Shown: piece by piece, positions 26,107 to 34,508 of the stretch
How the letters are laid out: the number at the start of each line of letters is the position of its first letter
Numbering within the stretch: the stretch's first letter is position 1
Source of the DNA: Nitrospirae bacterium 13_2_20CM_2_62_8
GTDB lineage: Bacteria > Nitrospirota > Nitrospiria > Nitrospirales > Nitrospiraceae
DNA: 39,176 nucleotides
Reading direction: 5' to 3'
NCBI GenBank assembly: GCA_001914955.1
Contig: MNDM01000028.1
Coordinates: forward strand, 1 to 39,176
Notes under the pieces: generated by a model
What the model was told of the DNA's origin: nothing
The model's input: the letters and a program-made list of their open reading frames with translations, nothing else
Database searches by the model: none
Translations under genes and position numbers: made by a program

Positions 26107-26346
26107 ATGGATGATCGCGAGAGAACCTGGCAGGGGCTGAGAGCCGCCTCGCTCTCGATCCTGGCCGGCGCCGGGCATTTGTACCTGGGCGAGAAGCAAG
26201 GCTATCTCATCGTGGCCTTCGGCGCCGCGCTGATCATCATCTCCAGACTGTTCTGGCGCCCTGCCGAGCTTCTGTATCTCAGTCTGGCGATCTTTTCGGC
26301 CGTCGATGCCTACTCCATCGCCAAACGGGGGCACGGCCTGATGTGA
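26107..26346 (+). CDS. Small membrane protein of unknown function
   Basis: This 79-aa protein has about two hydrophobic segments ('GYLIVAFGAALIIISRLF' and 'LLYLSLAIFSAVDAYSI'). An N-terminal 'AGAGHLYLGEKQGYL' recalls the G-rich first turn of TM2-type proteins. The start ATG lies 15 bases after repeat 4. No function can be given. The frame is real-looking: hydrophobicity is ordered and it fills the space between two repeats. Confidence 0.6.
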   Translation: MDDRERTWQGLRAASLSILAGAGHLYLGEKQGYLIVAFGAALIIISRLFWRPAELLYLSLAIFSAVDAYSIAKRGHGLM

Positions 26347-26359
26347 GTGGCGCAGCGCT

Positions 26360-26442
26360 AGTTCTGAGTACTGAGGACTGAGGACTGAGGTTCCCGTTCT
26401 CTTCAAAACACTCAGCACTCAGTCCGCAGCACTCAGCACTTC
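26360..26442. repeat. Short-word palindromic repeat 5
   Basis: The left arm holds CTGAGTACTGAGGACTGAGG words and the right arm ACTCAGCACTCAG words in inverted orientation, with a loop near 26395. It lies just upstream of the aminotransferase gene and leaves only 18 bases for its ribosome-binding site. Confidence 0.8.
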
Positions 26443-26460
26443 TTTTGTCGGAGGTTTGAC

Positions 26461-27828
26461 GTGGCCAAACGATTGACGGGAACCCCTCGCTCCAACAGCC
26501 AGGCCGTGCCATACATCAAGACCGTTCCACCAGGTCCGAAGGCGCGGGCATGGCTCCGTCGCGATGAACAGGCTCTGTCACCGTCCACCACGCGCATCTA
26601 TCCCCTGGTCATCGAAAAGGCGCGAGGGGCCACGGTGGAGGACGTGGACGGCAATCGGTATCTGGACTTCACCGCCGGGATCGCCGTCGTGGCCACGGGG
26701 CATTCGCATCCGGAAGTGGTGGAGGCAATCCAGAAGCAGGCCGCCCGTTTCATCCACATGTCCGGGACCGATTTTTATTACCCGGCCCAGGTGAAGCTGG
26801 CGGAGGCGATGGATCGCATCACGCCGGGGAGGAGGCCCAAGCGCACCTTTTTCAGCAACTCCGGCACCGAGGCGGTGGAGGCCGCCTTTAAACTGGCGCG
26901 CTATCGGACCCGCCGTCCCCTGACGATCGCGTTTCAGGGGGCCTTTCACGGGCGGACCATGGGCGCCCTCTCGTTGACCGGCAGCAAAGCGGTTCAGCGC
27001 CGGCATTTCGCACCGTTGATCCCCGGGGTCACGCACGTGCCCTATGCCTATTGTTACCGCTGCCCGTACGGGCTCACCTATCCTGCTTGCAAAATGCACT
27101 GTGTCAATGTGATCCGGGAGGAGTACTTCAGGACCTTCGTGCCGCCGGAGGACGTGGCGGCGATCGTCGTGGAACCGATTCAGGGCGAAGGCGGTGTGGT
27201 GGTGCCCCCTCCCGAGTTCCATCCCATGCTGGCCGAGCTGGCTCGGGAGTTCGGCATCTTGTATGTCGTGGATGAGGTGCAATCGGGGATGGGTCGCACG
27301 GGGAAGATGTTCGCCCTCGAGCACTGGGGTGTGGAGCCGGACATTCTGGCGACCGGGAAGGGGATCGCCTCCGGTCTGCCGATGGGGGCGACCGTCGCGT
27401 CGGCCGAACTCATGAGCTGGGAAGCCGGGGCGCACGCCAACACGTTCGGCGGAAACCCGGTCGCCTGCGAGGCAGCCCTGGTGACGATCGAGCTCCTGGA
27501 ACGCAATCTGGTCGCCAACGCGGCGGCGGTCGGCGGCCACCTACTGCGGGAGCTGGAGAAGCTGAAGGCTCGTCACCGGCTGATCGGCGACGTGCGCGGC
27601 AAGGGGTTGATGATCGGGGTTGAATGTGTGCGCGATCGAGAGACGAAGGAGCGGGCGATCCAGGAACGGAACGACATCGTTCAACGCTGTTTCCGGAAAG
27701 GATTGCTCCTGCTCGGATGCGGCCAGAACGTCGTCCGGATCGTACCCCCGCTGCTCATCACGAAACAGGAAGCGGATGTGGCGCTGGACATTCTGGACGG
27801 GGTGTTGACGGAAGTGGAGAGAGGCTGA
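26461..27828 (+). CDS. Class III PLP-dependent aminotransferase (4-aminobutyrate/acetylornithine type)
   Basis: This 455-aa PLP enzyme has the pyridoxal lysine K300 in 'ILATGKGIASGLP', the PLP-ring aspartate D271 in 'VVDEVQSGMGRTG' and phosphate-binding 'SNSGTEAVEAAFKLAR'. The N-terminal extension and the Cys-rich insert 'CYRCPYGLTYPACKMHC' (C198, C201, C210, C214) match the gabT-like subgroup found in archaea and thermophiles rather than typical ArgD. Substrate could be 4-aminobutyrate, ornithine or another omega-amino acid. GTG 26461 follows GGAGG. It lies between repeat 5 and a secreted protein gene. Confidence 0.88.
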   Translation: MAKRLTGTPRSNSQAVPYIKTVPPGPKARAWLRRDEQALSPSTTRIYPLVIEKARGATVEDVDGNRYLDFTAGIAVVATGHSHPEVVEAIQKQAARFIHMSGTDFYYPAQVKLAEAMDRITPGRRPKRTFFSNSGTEAVEAAFKLARYRTRRPLTIAFQGAFHGRTMGALSLTGSKAVQRRHFAPLIPGVTHVPYAYCYRCPYGLTYPACKMHCVNVIREEYFRTFVPPEDVAAIVVEPIQGEGGVVVPPPEFHPMLAELAREFGILYVVDEVQSGMGRTGKMFALEHWGVEPDILATGKGIASGLPMGATVASAELMSWEAGAHANTFGGNPVACEAALVTIELLERNLVANAAAVGGHLLRELEKLKARHRLIGDVRGKGLMIGVECVRDRETKERAIQERNDIVQRCFRKGLLLLGCGQNVVRIVPPLLITKQEADVALDILDGVLTEVERG

Positions 27829-27831
27829 CGG

Positions 27832-28695
27832 ATGCCCGGCCGCCTGCCAGTGGCGGTGACGGTGCTGCTCCTGCTGTCACTGTCACCTGTTCTCGAGGAA
27901 GCCGATGCGGCCGGGAAGGTTGCGGGAACGCTCTCCCTGCGGGATGCGCTCACCGCGCCGGGCCGGCCGGTGATGATTGAAGCCAGGTTGGTTCGGGCGG
28001 GCGTCCTGGGGCAGACTGGATTGGGCGGTGAGCAGCTCGAGTTTACCGTGGAGGGGAAGAAGGCGGGGACGGCGATGACCGGCGGAGACGGCCGGGCCTT
28101 ATTCGAATATACCCCCCGGAGGCGCGGCCACTATGCGGTGAAGGTCAGACTGCCACAAAGCCAACGGGTCGAAAGCCCCGAAGCCTCCGCGACGGTGGCC
28201 TGCTGGGAACGCCGTCGTCCCATTCTGCTCGTCGAGTTCGCGGCGCTGACTGCAGACAGGAAGGCGCCGCTGGTTCCGCTGCCGCCCTTGCCTTTGGAAC
28301 TCGGTCGCCAGGACCGTCCAAGCCCGGTCGCTGATGCGGCTGATGAACTGAACCGCCTGACGCGGTTCTATTATAACGTGATCTATCTGGTCGGGGGGGA
28401 TGACGGTGAGCTCGGAGAAGTTCGAGCCTGGCTTCAGGACCACAGGTTTCCGGTCGGTTTTTCGCTGACGTTGCCACCCGGGCGCACGCAACTTGCTCCC
28501 ACCATTGAAGACTTACGGGCGGAGGGCTGGGATAACCTGAAAGCCGGTGTCGGCCGGACTCGTGAGTTTGCCGAGGTGCTTGTCGCCCAGCGGATGGAGG
28601 TGGTGATCGTTCCGGAACCGGATCGAGGCGAGTTGCCGAGCAAAGCGCGGGTCGCCAAAAGCTGGAAGGAAGTCCGAACGAAACTTCACAGGTAG
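27832..28695 (+). CDS. Secreted Ig-like/HAD-like protein of unknown function
   Basis: This 287-aa protein has a signal peptide (residues 1-27, 'VTVLLLLSLSP' then 'ADA'). Residues of about 30-125 look like an Ig-like beta-sandwich ('GEQLEFTVEGKKAGTAMTGG', 'RRGHYAVKVRL'). The C-terminal part ('FYYNVIYLVGGDDGELGEVRAWLQ') recalls the LNS2/HAD-like fold but lacks the catalytic DxD, so it is probably a non-enzymatic relative. It starts three bases after the aminotransferase stop, so it is likely co-transcribed. Confidence 0.6.
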   Translation: MPGRLPVAVTVLLLLSLSPVLEEADAAGKVAGTLSLRDALTAPGRPVMIEARLVRAGVLGQTGLGGEQLEFTVEGKKAGTAMTGGDGRALFEYTPRRRGHYAVKVRLPQSQRVESPEASATVACWERRRPILLVEFAALTADRKAPLVPLPPLPLELGRQDRPSPVADAADELNRLTRFYYNVIYLVGGDDGELGEVRAWLQDHRFPVGFSLTLPPGRTQLAPTIEDLRAEGWDNLKAGVGRTREFAEVLVAQRMEVVIVPEPDRGELPSKARVAKSWKEVRTKLHR

Positions 28696-28719
28696 GGGCG
28701 GACCCTTTGAATTTTCAGT

Positions 28720-28744
28720 CCGGTTCCTTTAAGATGCGAACCGG
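28720..28744 (+). terminator. Stem-loop between the secreted-protein gene and radA
   Basis: CCGGTTC and GAACCGG form a perfect 7-bp stem with an 11-base loop. There is no T run after it, so it may be a weak terminator or an mRNA-stabilising hairpin ahead of radA. Confidence 0.4.
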
Positions 28745-28784
28745 GGACCCATCCTGACGCGATGTGACCAAGAGGCTCCGGCCG

Positions 28785-30146
28785 ATGCGGGCCAAAACCA
28801 GTTTCCTCTGCCAGGCATGCGGGCATGAGTCCGCTCGATGGCTGGGGCGCTGCCCGGATTGCGGACGCTGGAACAGCATGAAGGAAGAGCGTCTTGCGGT
28901 GGCCGGGAAGGGCCGTCCGTCCGCTCTCCCGGGAGTGAGTGCCAAGGCCACCTCGATCGACGCCATCGAGATGGTGGGGGAGAACCGGCTTCAGACCGGG
29001 TGCGGCGAGTTCGATCGGGTTCTGGGCGGGGGGGTGGTCCCTGGTTCGGTGGTGCTGATCGGCGGCGATCCCGGCATCGGGAAGACCACCCTCCTGCTCC
29101 AGGCGCTGCCCCGGCTGGCCTCGAACGGTCAGAGAGTCCTCTATGTGTCGGGGGAGGAGTCTCCCGGGCAGATCAAGATGCGAGGGGAACGGCTGGGGGT
29201 CCACAGCCCGCTCCTCTATATCCTGGCCGAAACCTCCCTGGAAGAGATCCTCAAAGCTGTCCAAGCGTTGCAACCAGCCGCGGTCGCGGTCGACTCGATC
29301 CAAACCGTCTACACGGACCAGCTCACGTCGGCGCCCGGAAGCATCAGCCAGGTGCAGGAAGTGGCCGGTCAACTGATGTGGTTCGCGAAGCGGAGCGGAA
29401 TTCCCGTATTTATCATCGGCCATGTGACGAAGGAAGGTGCGATTGCCGGACCCCGGCTCCTCGAGCATATCGTGGATACCGTACTGTATTTTGAGGGCGA
29501 GAAGGGGCATACCTATCGCATTCTGCGTGCGGTGAAGAACCGTTTCGGCTCGACGAACGAGATCGGCGTCTTCGAGATGAAGGACACGGGACTGGAAGAG
29601 GTGGGGAATCCGTCGGAGCTGTTTCTGGCTGAGCGTCCCGAGAAGAGCACCGGCTCAGTGATCGTGTCCAGTCTGGAAGGGTCCAGGCCCATTCTGATCG
29701 AACTGCAGGCGCTGGTGTCGCCGACCGGATATGCCATGCCGAAACGCATGGCCACCGGTGTCGAGATCAACCGGGTGTCCGTCCTGCTGGCGGTGATGGA
29801 AAAACGACTGGGGCTTCACCTCTCGGGGCAGGATGTGTATGTCAATGTCGTAGGCGGGATGCGGATCGACGAACCGGCCATTGATCTGGGCATCGCGACG
29901 GCGATTACCTCGAGCCTTCGAGAGCGTCCGGTTGATTGGAACACCGTCGTTCTGGGGGAGCTGGGACTGGGCGGCGAGGTGCGGGCGATCAGCCAGGCGG
30001 AGCTGCGGATCCGCGAGGCGGCGAAGATGGGCTTCCGGCGCTGCCTTCTCCCGTCGCGCAATCTCACCAAGCTGGATCCGGTGACGGACATGGAACTGGT
30101 TGGAATTCGTGACGTCGGGGAGGCGCTGGACTTCGCCCTGGCCTGA
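28785..30146 (+). CDS. radA: DNA repair protein RadA (Sms)
   Basis: RadA helps process recombination intermediates and drives branch migration. The N-terminal zinc finger is 'CQACG' with 'CPDCG'. The RecA-like core has Walker A 'GGDPGIGKTTLLLQ' and the RadA-specific 'KNRFGSTNEIGVFEM' (KNRFG). The C-terminal Lon-protease-like domain has 'DVYVNVVGGMRI' and 'GELGLGGEVRA'. I prefer ATG 28785 ('MRAKTSFLCQACG', with AGAGG upstream) to GTG 28764, which adds seven residues. The length of 453 aa is usual. Confidence 0.96.
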   Translation: MRAKTSFLCQACGHESARWLGRCPDCGRWNSMKEERLAVAGKGRPSALPGVSAKATSIDAIEMVGENRLQTGCGEFDRVLGGGVVPGSVVLIGGDPGIGKTTLLLQALPRLASNGQRVLYVSGEESPGQIKMRGERLGVHSPLLYILAETSLEEILKAVQALQPAAVAVDSIQTVYTDQLTSAPGSISQVQEVAGQLMWFAKRSGIPVFIIGHVTKEGAIAGPRLLEHIVDTVLYFEGEKGHTYRILRAVKNRFGSTNEIGVFEMKDTGLEEVGNPSELFLAERPEKSTGSVIVSSLEGSRPILIELQALVSPTGYAMPKRMATGVEINRVSVLLAVMEKRLGLHLSGQDVYVNVVGGMRIDEPAIDLGIATAITSSLRERPVDWNTVVLGELGLGGEVRAISQAELRIREAAKMGFRRCLLPSRNLTKLDPVTDMELVGIRDVGEALDFALA

Positions 30147-30158
30147 GCATGCAGTGAT

Positions 30159-30243
30159 AAATTCAAAATGCAAAATGAAAACTTTAGGTAAAAGCCCGAG
30201 CATTTCTAGGTATTTTGCATTTTTCATTTTGAATTTTGCATTG
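30159..30243. repeat. Short-word palindromic repeat 6 (encodes a lipoprotein signal peptide)
   Basis: The left arm AAATTCAAAATGCAAAATGA and the right arm (TTTTGCATTTTTCATTTTGAATTTTGCA) are inverted. The downstream gene's start codon is the second ATG of the left arm, and the right arm is translated as its hydrophobic signal segment. See also repeat 8. Confidence 0.8.
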
Positions 30244-31041
30244 GCTGCGGCCATCGCCGGCTGTGCGACCTGGCGCGCACAACCCCCCTTGAGGGCGGCG
30301 ACGGCCGAGCAGTTGATCGAATTGCTGCGAGAACGGGAGGCTGCCATCCGGACCTTGAAAGGCTTGTTCAGGGCTCAAATCAAGGCGCCCGGGATTCCGA
30401 TCGCCCAGCTCGTGGAAGGCGCGGTGTTCTATCGCCGTCCTGATGCACTTCGGCTCCAGGGGTTCAATCGGCTGGGCGGCGAGCTGTTCGAGATTGTTCT
30501 GGGGGAGGATCTCTACCGGGTGCGCCTGCCCACGACGGGGCAGGTCTTGACGGGACGCGTGACTGAGCTGGACCGGATCGGGCAGTTGGGCCGGCCGTTC
30601 CAACTGAGCGTGTGGGCGGTGAGCGGGGCCGTCGGCATCGCCCCGGTGTCGGATCGGGAAAAGGTCCTGCTCTCGGAAGATGGCGATCGGTACCGCATGG
30701 ATGTGCTCATGCCTGGTGAGCCGGACGTGGTGGAAGCCAGACGGCCCGTCCGCCGGATTTGGTTCGAGCGTCGATCGTTTCAAGTCGTCCAGGAAGACCG
30801 ATTGACGCCGGCGGGAGAGGTGGAGGCGACGATGCAGCTTGAGGATTTCCGCCCGGTTGACGTCTCTCCGACGGGTCAGCCTCCATCGTCTCTGAAGAGC
30901 GTGATGGCGGATCCCATGGTGAAGCCCTTTAAGATTTCGATGCGCGATGGGCAAGGGCAGGGAGCTCTGTGGCTGACCTTCCACGAGATCGTGCCGAACC
31001 CCTCCCTGAAGCCCGAGGAACTGGAGCCCATTCGATCCTAA
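30175..31041 (+). CDS. LolA/LolB-like (DUF4292) lipoprotein
   Basis: This 288-aa lipoprotein has the signal 'YFAFFILNFALAAAIAGC' with lipobox Cys at residue 30; the hydrophobic part is encoded by palindromic repeat 6. The mature part ('ELLREREAAIRTLKGLFRAQI', 'GAVFYRRPDALRLQGFNRLGGELFEIVLGED', 'DRYRMDVLM') has the half-barrel pattern of LolB and DUF4292 proteins, which bind lipids or lipoproteins at the outer membrane. A LolB-like role in lipoprotein insertion is possible but unproven. It is followed by tsaB with seven bases between. Confidence 0.75.
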   Translation: MKTLGKSPSISRYFAFFILNFALAAAIAGCATWRAQPPLRAATAEQLIELLREREAAIRTLKGLFRAQIKAPGIPIAQLVEGAVFYRRPDALRLQGFNRLGGELFEIVLGEDLYRVRLPTTGQVLTGRVTELDRIGQLGRPFQLSVWAVSGAVGIAPVSDREKVLLSEDGDRYRMDVLMPGEPDVVEARRPVRRIWFERRSFQVVQEDRLTPAGEVEATMQLEDFRPVDVSPTGQPPSSLKSVMADPMVKPFKISMRDGQGQGALWLTFHEIVPNPSLKPEELEPIRS

Positions 31042-31047
31042 GAGGTG

Positions 31048-31797
31048 ATGTCAATTACTTCTCTCATGAAGATTCTCGCGGTTGAAACGGCAACATCCCG
31101 TCAAAGCGTCGCGGTGCTGGACGGCCCGAGGGTGCTGGCGCGCTCGGATGAAGAGGCTGCGGGCTCGCAGGCCAGGCTGCTGATCCCGACGATTGATCGG
31201 CTGTTGAAGGCGAGCGGGCTGACGCTGTCGAGTCTGGAGGGACTGGCGGTGTCGATCGGCCCCGGCTCCTTTACGGGACTGCGGGTCGGACTCGCGACGA
31301 TGCTGGGCCTCCGAGCCACGACGGGGCTGCCGTTGGCAGCGGTGCCGACATTGGAGGCGATGGTCCGGAACGTGCCGCGGGATGACGTGCCCCTGTGCCC
31401 CATCCTGAAGGCCAGGACTGGCGAAGTGTATTGGGGACTGTACCGGTGGACCGGCGCCGGAACCCTGCAAGTACTCGAGGCCGAACGAGTCGGTCCTCTG
31501 GAGTTAGTGGTCCGGTCGTTCGTGGGGCCCACGGTCGTGCTCGGGGAAGGATGGGCAACCAATCGCAACGAGTTGTATCGGCTGCTCGGGCCCAGAGCGG
31601 GCCAGGTGCGTGAGGCTCCAGGGGAGGCCATGGCGGCCTCGGCGGTCAGCATCGGCCTGGCCGGGCTGGAACGGCTGGCGCGCGGAGACATCGCGGGCCA
31701 GGGGCCCTCTCCGCGGTATGTCCAGCGGGCGGAGGCGGAAGTGAAGCCTGTGGGACATCGATTAGAATCTGCCAGCACACGCGAGTCCTCGAATTGA
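31048..31797 (+). CDS. tsaB: tRNA threonylcarbamoyladenosine biosynthesis protein TsaB
   Basis: TsaB pairs with TsaD and TsaE to place threonylcarbamoyl on A37 of ANN-decoding tRNAs. The ASKHA-like core reads 'KILAVETATSRQSVAVL', 'LEGLAVSIGPGSFTGLRVGL' and 'GLPLAAVPTLEAMV'. ATG 31048 follows AGAGG; ATG 31066 would give the shorter 'MKILAVETAT' start seen in many family members. The stop overlaps the rimI start (TGATG), and tsaB-rimI is a common bacterial pair. Confidence 0.94.
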   Translation: MSITSLMKILAVETATSRQSVAVLDGPRVLARSDEEAAGSQARLLIPTIDRLLKASGLTLSSLEGLAVSIGPGSFTGLRVGLATMLGLRATTGLPLAAVPTLEAMVRNVPRDDVPLCPILKARTGEVYWGLYRWTGAGTLQVLEAERVGPLELVVRSFVGPTVVLGEGWATNRNELYRLLGPRAGQVREAPGEAMAASAVSIGLAGLERLARGDIAGQGPSPRYVQRAEAEVKPVGHRLESASTRESSN

Positions 31798-32318
31798 TGC
31801 CACACGTGATCAAGAATCAGCAGTCCAGCCGTATACACATCGAGCCGGCGACCCACCAGGACCGTGAACAGATCCTGCGTATCGAGCAGGAATCCTTCTC
31901 AACTCCATGGACTCCCAAAATGTTCGACGCTGAGCTGGACGGCAATCCCTTCAGTCATCTGTATGTCGCCCGTTCCCTCCATGATGGTTGTGCGGGGCTG
32001 GAGCGGGGGGAGGTCGTCGGCTATGTCTGTTTCTGGGTCGTGTTCGAAGAACTACGGTTTATGAATCTCGCGGTTGAGCGGTCGGTCCGCCGCCAGGGGG
32101 TTGCCCGCGAGTTGGTGAGGTACGCCTCGGCTCTCGGACGGGAACGAGGGGCTGCACGGGCGGTCCTTGAAGTCCGTGCCTCGAACGAGGCGGCCCGCTG
32201 CCTGTACGAGCAGGCGGGGTTCCACCATCTCGCGGCGCGGGCGGCGTACTACACGAATCCGATTGAAGATGCCATCCTGATGGGGATGGACCTCTTAGAG
32301 GCAGCGAGCAGCGAATAG
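31797..32318 (+). CDS. rimI: Ribosomal protein alanine N-acetyltransferase RimI
   Basis: This GNAT-fold enzyme acetylates the N-terminus of ribosomal protein S18. The acetyl-CoA loop is 'VRRQGVARELVRYA' (R/QxxGxA), the substrate region is 'RIEQESFSTPWTPKMF', and the catalytic-type Tyr is in 'AAYYTNPIEDA'. The 173-aa length is a little longer than usual through an extra N-terminus. The last codons and the TAG stop lie in palindromic repeat 7, so the 'EAASSE' tail comes from the repeat. Confidence 0.93.
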   Translation: MPHVIKNQQSSRIHIEPATHQDREQILRIEQESFSTPWTPKMFDAELDGNPFSHLYVARSLHDGCAGLERGEVVGYVCFWVVFEELRFMNLAVERSVRRQGVARELVRYASALGRERGAARAVLEVRASNEAARCLYEQAGFHHLAARAAYYTNPIEDAILMGMDLLEAASSE

Positions 32319-32356
32319 CGAGTAGCTCTGGCTGCTAGCTACTTGCTGTTTGCTAA
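32300..32356. repeat. Short-word palindromic repeat 7
   Basis: AGCGAGCAGCGAATAGCGAG words on the left and CTAGCTACTTGCTGTTTGCT words on the right are inverted. The left arm overlaps the 3' end of rimI and supplies its stop codon. Its words resemble those of repeat 2. Confidence 0.75.
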
Positions 32357-32379
32357 GAAAACTGAGGAGGAGGTGGAGC

Positions 32380-32622
32380 ATGCTGACGGAAAATGTGATT
32401 GCGGATCTGTTGCGTCAGTCCAGCCTTGAATTCCGGCAACTCGAGGAATCCCATCATCGGCTCGACGCCGAGTTGGCAGAGCTACAGAAGCGGCACGTCC
32501 TGACACCTGAAGAAGAGTTTCAGAAGAAGCGGATCCAGAAGGAGAAGCTGGCCAAGAAGGACAAGATGGCGGAGTTAGTGAGGCTGTATCGCGAACACGA
32601 GGCGCGGGCCGGGGCTCACTGA
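32380..32622 (+). CDS. DUF465/YdcH-like small coiled-coil protein
   Basis: This 80-aa protein has two helices, a helical hairpin. The family signature appears as 'EFRQLEESHHRLDAELAELQKR' and 'KRIQKEKLAKKDKMAELVR'. These small cytoplasmic proteins are common in bacteria; function is unknown. ATG 32380 follows a strong GGAGGAGG; an upstream frame from 32350 would run into the repeat region. Confidence 0.85.
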   Translation: MLTENVIADLLRQSSLEFRQLEESHHRLDAELAELQKRHVLTPEEEFQKKRIQKEKLAKKDKMAELVRLYREHEARAGAH

Positions 32623-32647
32623 CCACCCGACTTCGGGGATCACATCC

Positions 32648-33424
32648 ATGGCTGTCGTTCTCCCCCCTCTTGTCGACCATATCGCCGCGATCAAGCGACG
32701 CCTGCTGCTGATCGCCGCCACCGTGTCGGCGTGGTTCGTGCTGACGTTCGCCTACGCCACGGAACTCATCGACTGGTTCCGGCGTCCGTTGACGGACGAC
32801 CTGATGTTTTATGGACCGACCGAGGCGCTCTTCGCGTCAATCAAGGTCTCACTCCTGGCCGGGGTCGTGTTGAGTCTCCCGGTCATCCTGTATCAGTTCT
32901 GGAAGTTCATTGAACCGGCGCTGCTGCCTCGTGAACAGCGCTGGGCAATTCCGCTGTTCTGTCTGGCCGCCGGATTGTTTGCGTTGGGTCTCGTGTTCTG
33001 CAATCTGGTGATCCTGCCGTTGGTCATCCAGTTTTTCGTCGGCTTTGGGATGGACAGGGAATTGATGCCGCAACTGGCGGTCGGCACGTACGTCGATTTC
33101 AACGTGAAGTTCCTCCTCATCTTCGGGTTTGCGTTCGAACTGCCGATGGTCCTCACGCTCTTGTCCAGGGTCGGGGTCGTCTCCCCGGAACTCCTGAGTC
33201 GCTATCGTAAGCATGCCATCCTGGCGGCCCTGATCGTCTCTGCGATCGTCACCCCCGACGCGACGCTGTTTACGATGCTGCTGATGGCGATCCCGCTCGT
33301 CATCCTCTATGAGGTCGGGATCCTGGGCGCCCGGCTGTTCGGCCGGCGGAACCCCTCCGGCGGCCAGGGCTTGAAGCTCGATCGAACTGCGCCGGCCGGC
33401 ACGGCCGGCCACCGGGTGCGTTGA
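32648..33424 (+). CDS. tatC: Sec-independent protein translocase TatC
   Basis: TatC is the membrane core that binds twin-arginine signal peptides. Six transmembrane helices are visible. Conserved features are the N-terminal 'HIAAIKRRLL', the first-loop 'FYGPTEALFASIKVSLLAG', 'FWKFIEPALLPREQRWA' and 'FGFAFELPMVL'. No tatA is in the window. The C-terminus has a 30-residue basic tail. The Tat substrate NxrA (SRRQFLK signal) is encoded 2.8 kb downstream. The stop overlaps the next start (TGATG). Confidence 0.95.
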   Translation: MAVVLPPLVDHIAAIKRRLLLIAATVSAWFVLTFAYATELIDWFRRPLTDDLMFYGPTEALFASIKVSLLAGVVLSLPVILYQFWKFIEPALLPREQRWAIPLFCLAAGLFALGLVFCNLVILPLVIQFFVGFGMDRELMPQLAVGTYVDFNVKFLLIFGFAFELPMVLTLLSRVGVVSPELLSRYRKHAILAALIVSAIVTPDATLFTMLLMAIPLVILYEVGILGARLFGRRNPSGGQGLKLDRTAPAGTAGHRVR

Positions 33425-34485
33425 TGCGGGCATCCGCAACACCTTGTCCGGTCGCGGCCGTCGTCGCGGCAAGTCTCCTGGGAGGCGTCGGCGCATGCCT
33501 CGCCGATGCGTGGGCTGAGACACCTGAGCGAACGATTGGTGCGGTGCAGTCGTCCGCGGCGGAGAGGGCTCCGGCCCCCAGCATCCAAGCCCTCGTCGTA
33601 TCCAGGGACCAGTCCATCTATGCCGGGTCTTTTGGCATGGGCGTGTTTCGGAGCCATGACCGCGGCGCGTCATGGACCGCCGCCAATACCGACTTGTCCG
33701 ATCCGTTCATTCTCTGCCTGGCGGCGGCCCGGGATGGGACGGTCTATGCCGGGACATTCAGGGCCGGCGTGTTCCGGAGCCGGGATGGCGGCAAGAGATG
33801 GGAGCCCATGAACGCCGGTCTCAAACGTCTCGAGATCAAAGCCTTGCTGATCGAGGACGGGGTCATCTATGCGGGGACCGGTGACGGCGTCTATCGCGTG
33901 GCAGAGGGAGATAACCGCTGGCGGGTCGTCACCAAAGGTCTGGATGAGACCCTCGTCCACAGTCTCGTGATGGCGCCGGAGCGCACCCTGTTCGCGGGGA
34001 CCTCCGGTCGAGGAGTGTTTCGCTACAAGGCGACGGCATCGGAATGGACGCGATTGACTCATGGACTGGTGGACCACGAAGGGTTGGTCGAGAATTTTAT
34101 CCGCGTCCTGGCGGTGGATAAGGATCAGGCTCTCTATGCCGGGACGTTCGACGGAGGAGTCTTTCGCAGTGGTGACGGGGGACAGACCTGGCGGCCAATC
34201 AGCCGAGCTCTGCCGAATGATTCGATTCGTGGGATCGTGACGAATGAGAGGGGGCTCTTTGTGGCCACCGGCCGGGGCATCTTTAAGAGCCTGAACCAGG
34301 GGCGGCAATGGACTCCTCTCAACCATGGCTTGACGGAGCTCTCGGTCCAAGTGCTGATCGTCTCGGATGACGGATCCCTCTATGCGGGCACCAGTTCGGG
34401 GGTATTCAGAAGCGATGATGATGGCGAACACTGGGTTGGAATCAGTACCGGACTTGCCGAGGCCGGGGTGTCAGGAACACCGTAG
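33424..34485 (+). CDS. Secreted seven-bladed beta-propeller (YCF48/BNR-like repeats)
   Basis: This 353-aa protein has a signal peptide (about residues 1-30). The rest is seven repeats of one blade pattern: an aromatic/Leu-Tyr-Ala-Gly-Thr strand, 'GVFRS', a D/G turn, 'G--W' and a final 'GL'. Examples are 'YAGTFRAGVFRS' and 'YAGTFDGGVFRSGDGGQTW'. Seven repeats fit one closed propeller. YCF48 relatives help assemble membrane protein complexes, and sialidase-type BNR repeats look similar; enzymatic residues are not evident. It may help periplasmic complex assembly (inference). Confidence 0.8.
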   Translation: MRASATPCPVAAVVAASLLGGVGACLADAWAETPERTIGAVQSSAAERAPAPSIQALVVSRDQSIYAGSFGMGVFRSHDRGASWTAANTDLSDPFILCLAAARDGTVYAGTFRAGVFRSRDGGKRWEPMNAGLKRLEIKALLIEDGVIYAGTGDGVYRVAEGDNRWRVVTKGLDETLVHSLVMAPERTLFAGTSGRGVFRYKATASEWTRLTHGLVDHEGLVENFIRVLAVDKDQALYAGTFDGGVFRSGDGGQTWRPISRALPNDSIRGIVTNERGLFVATGRGIFKSLNQGRQWTPLNHGLTELSVQVLIVSDDGSLYAGTSSGVFRSDDDGEHWVGISTGLAEAGVSGTP

Positions 34486-34508
34486 CCCCCCGGCCAGAAG
34501 GAGCTCCC

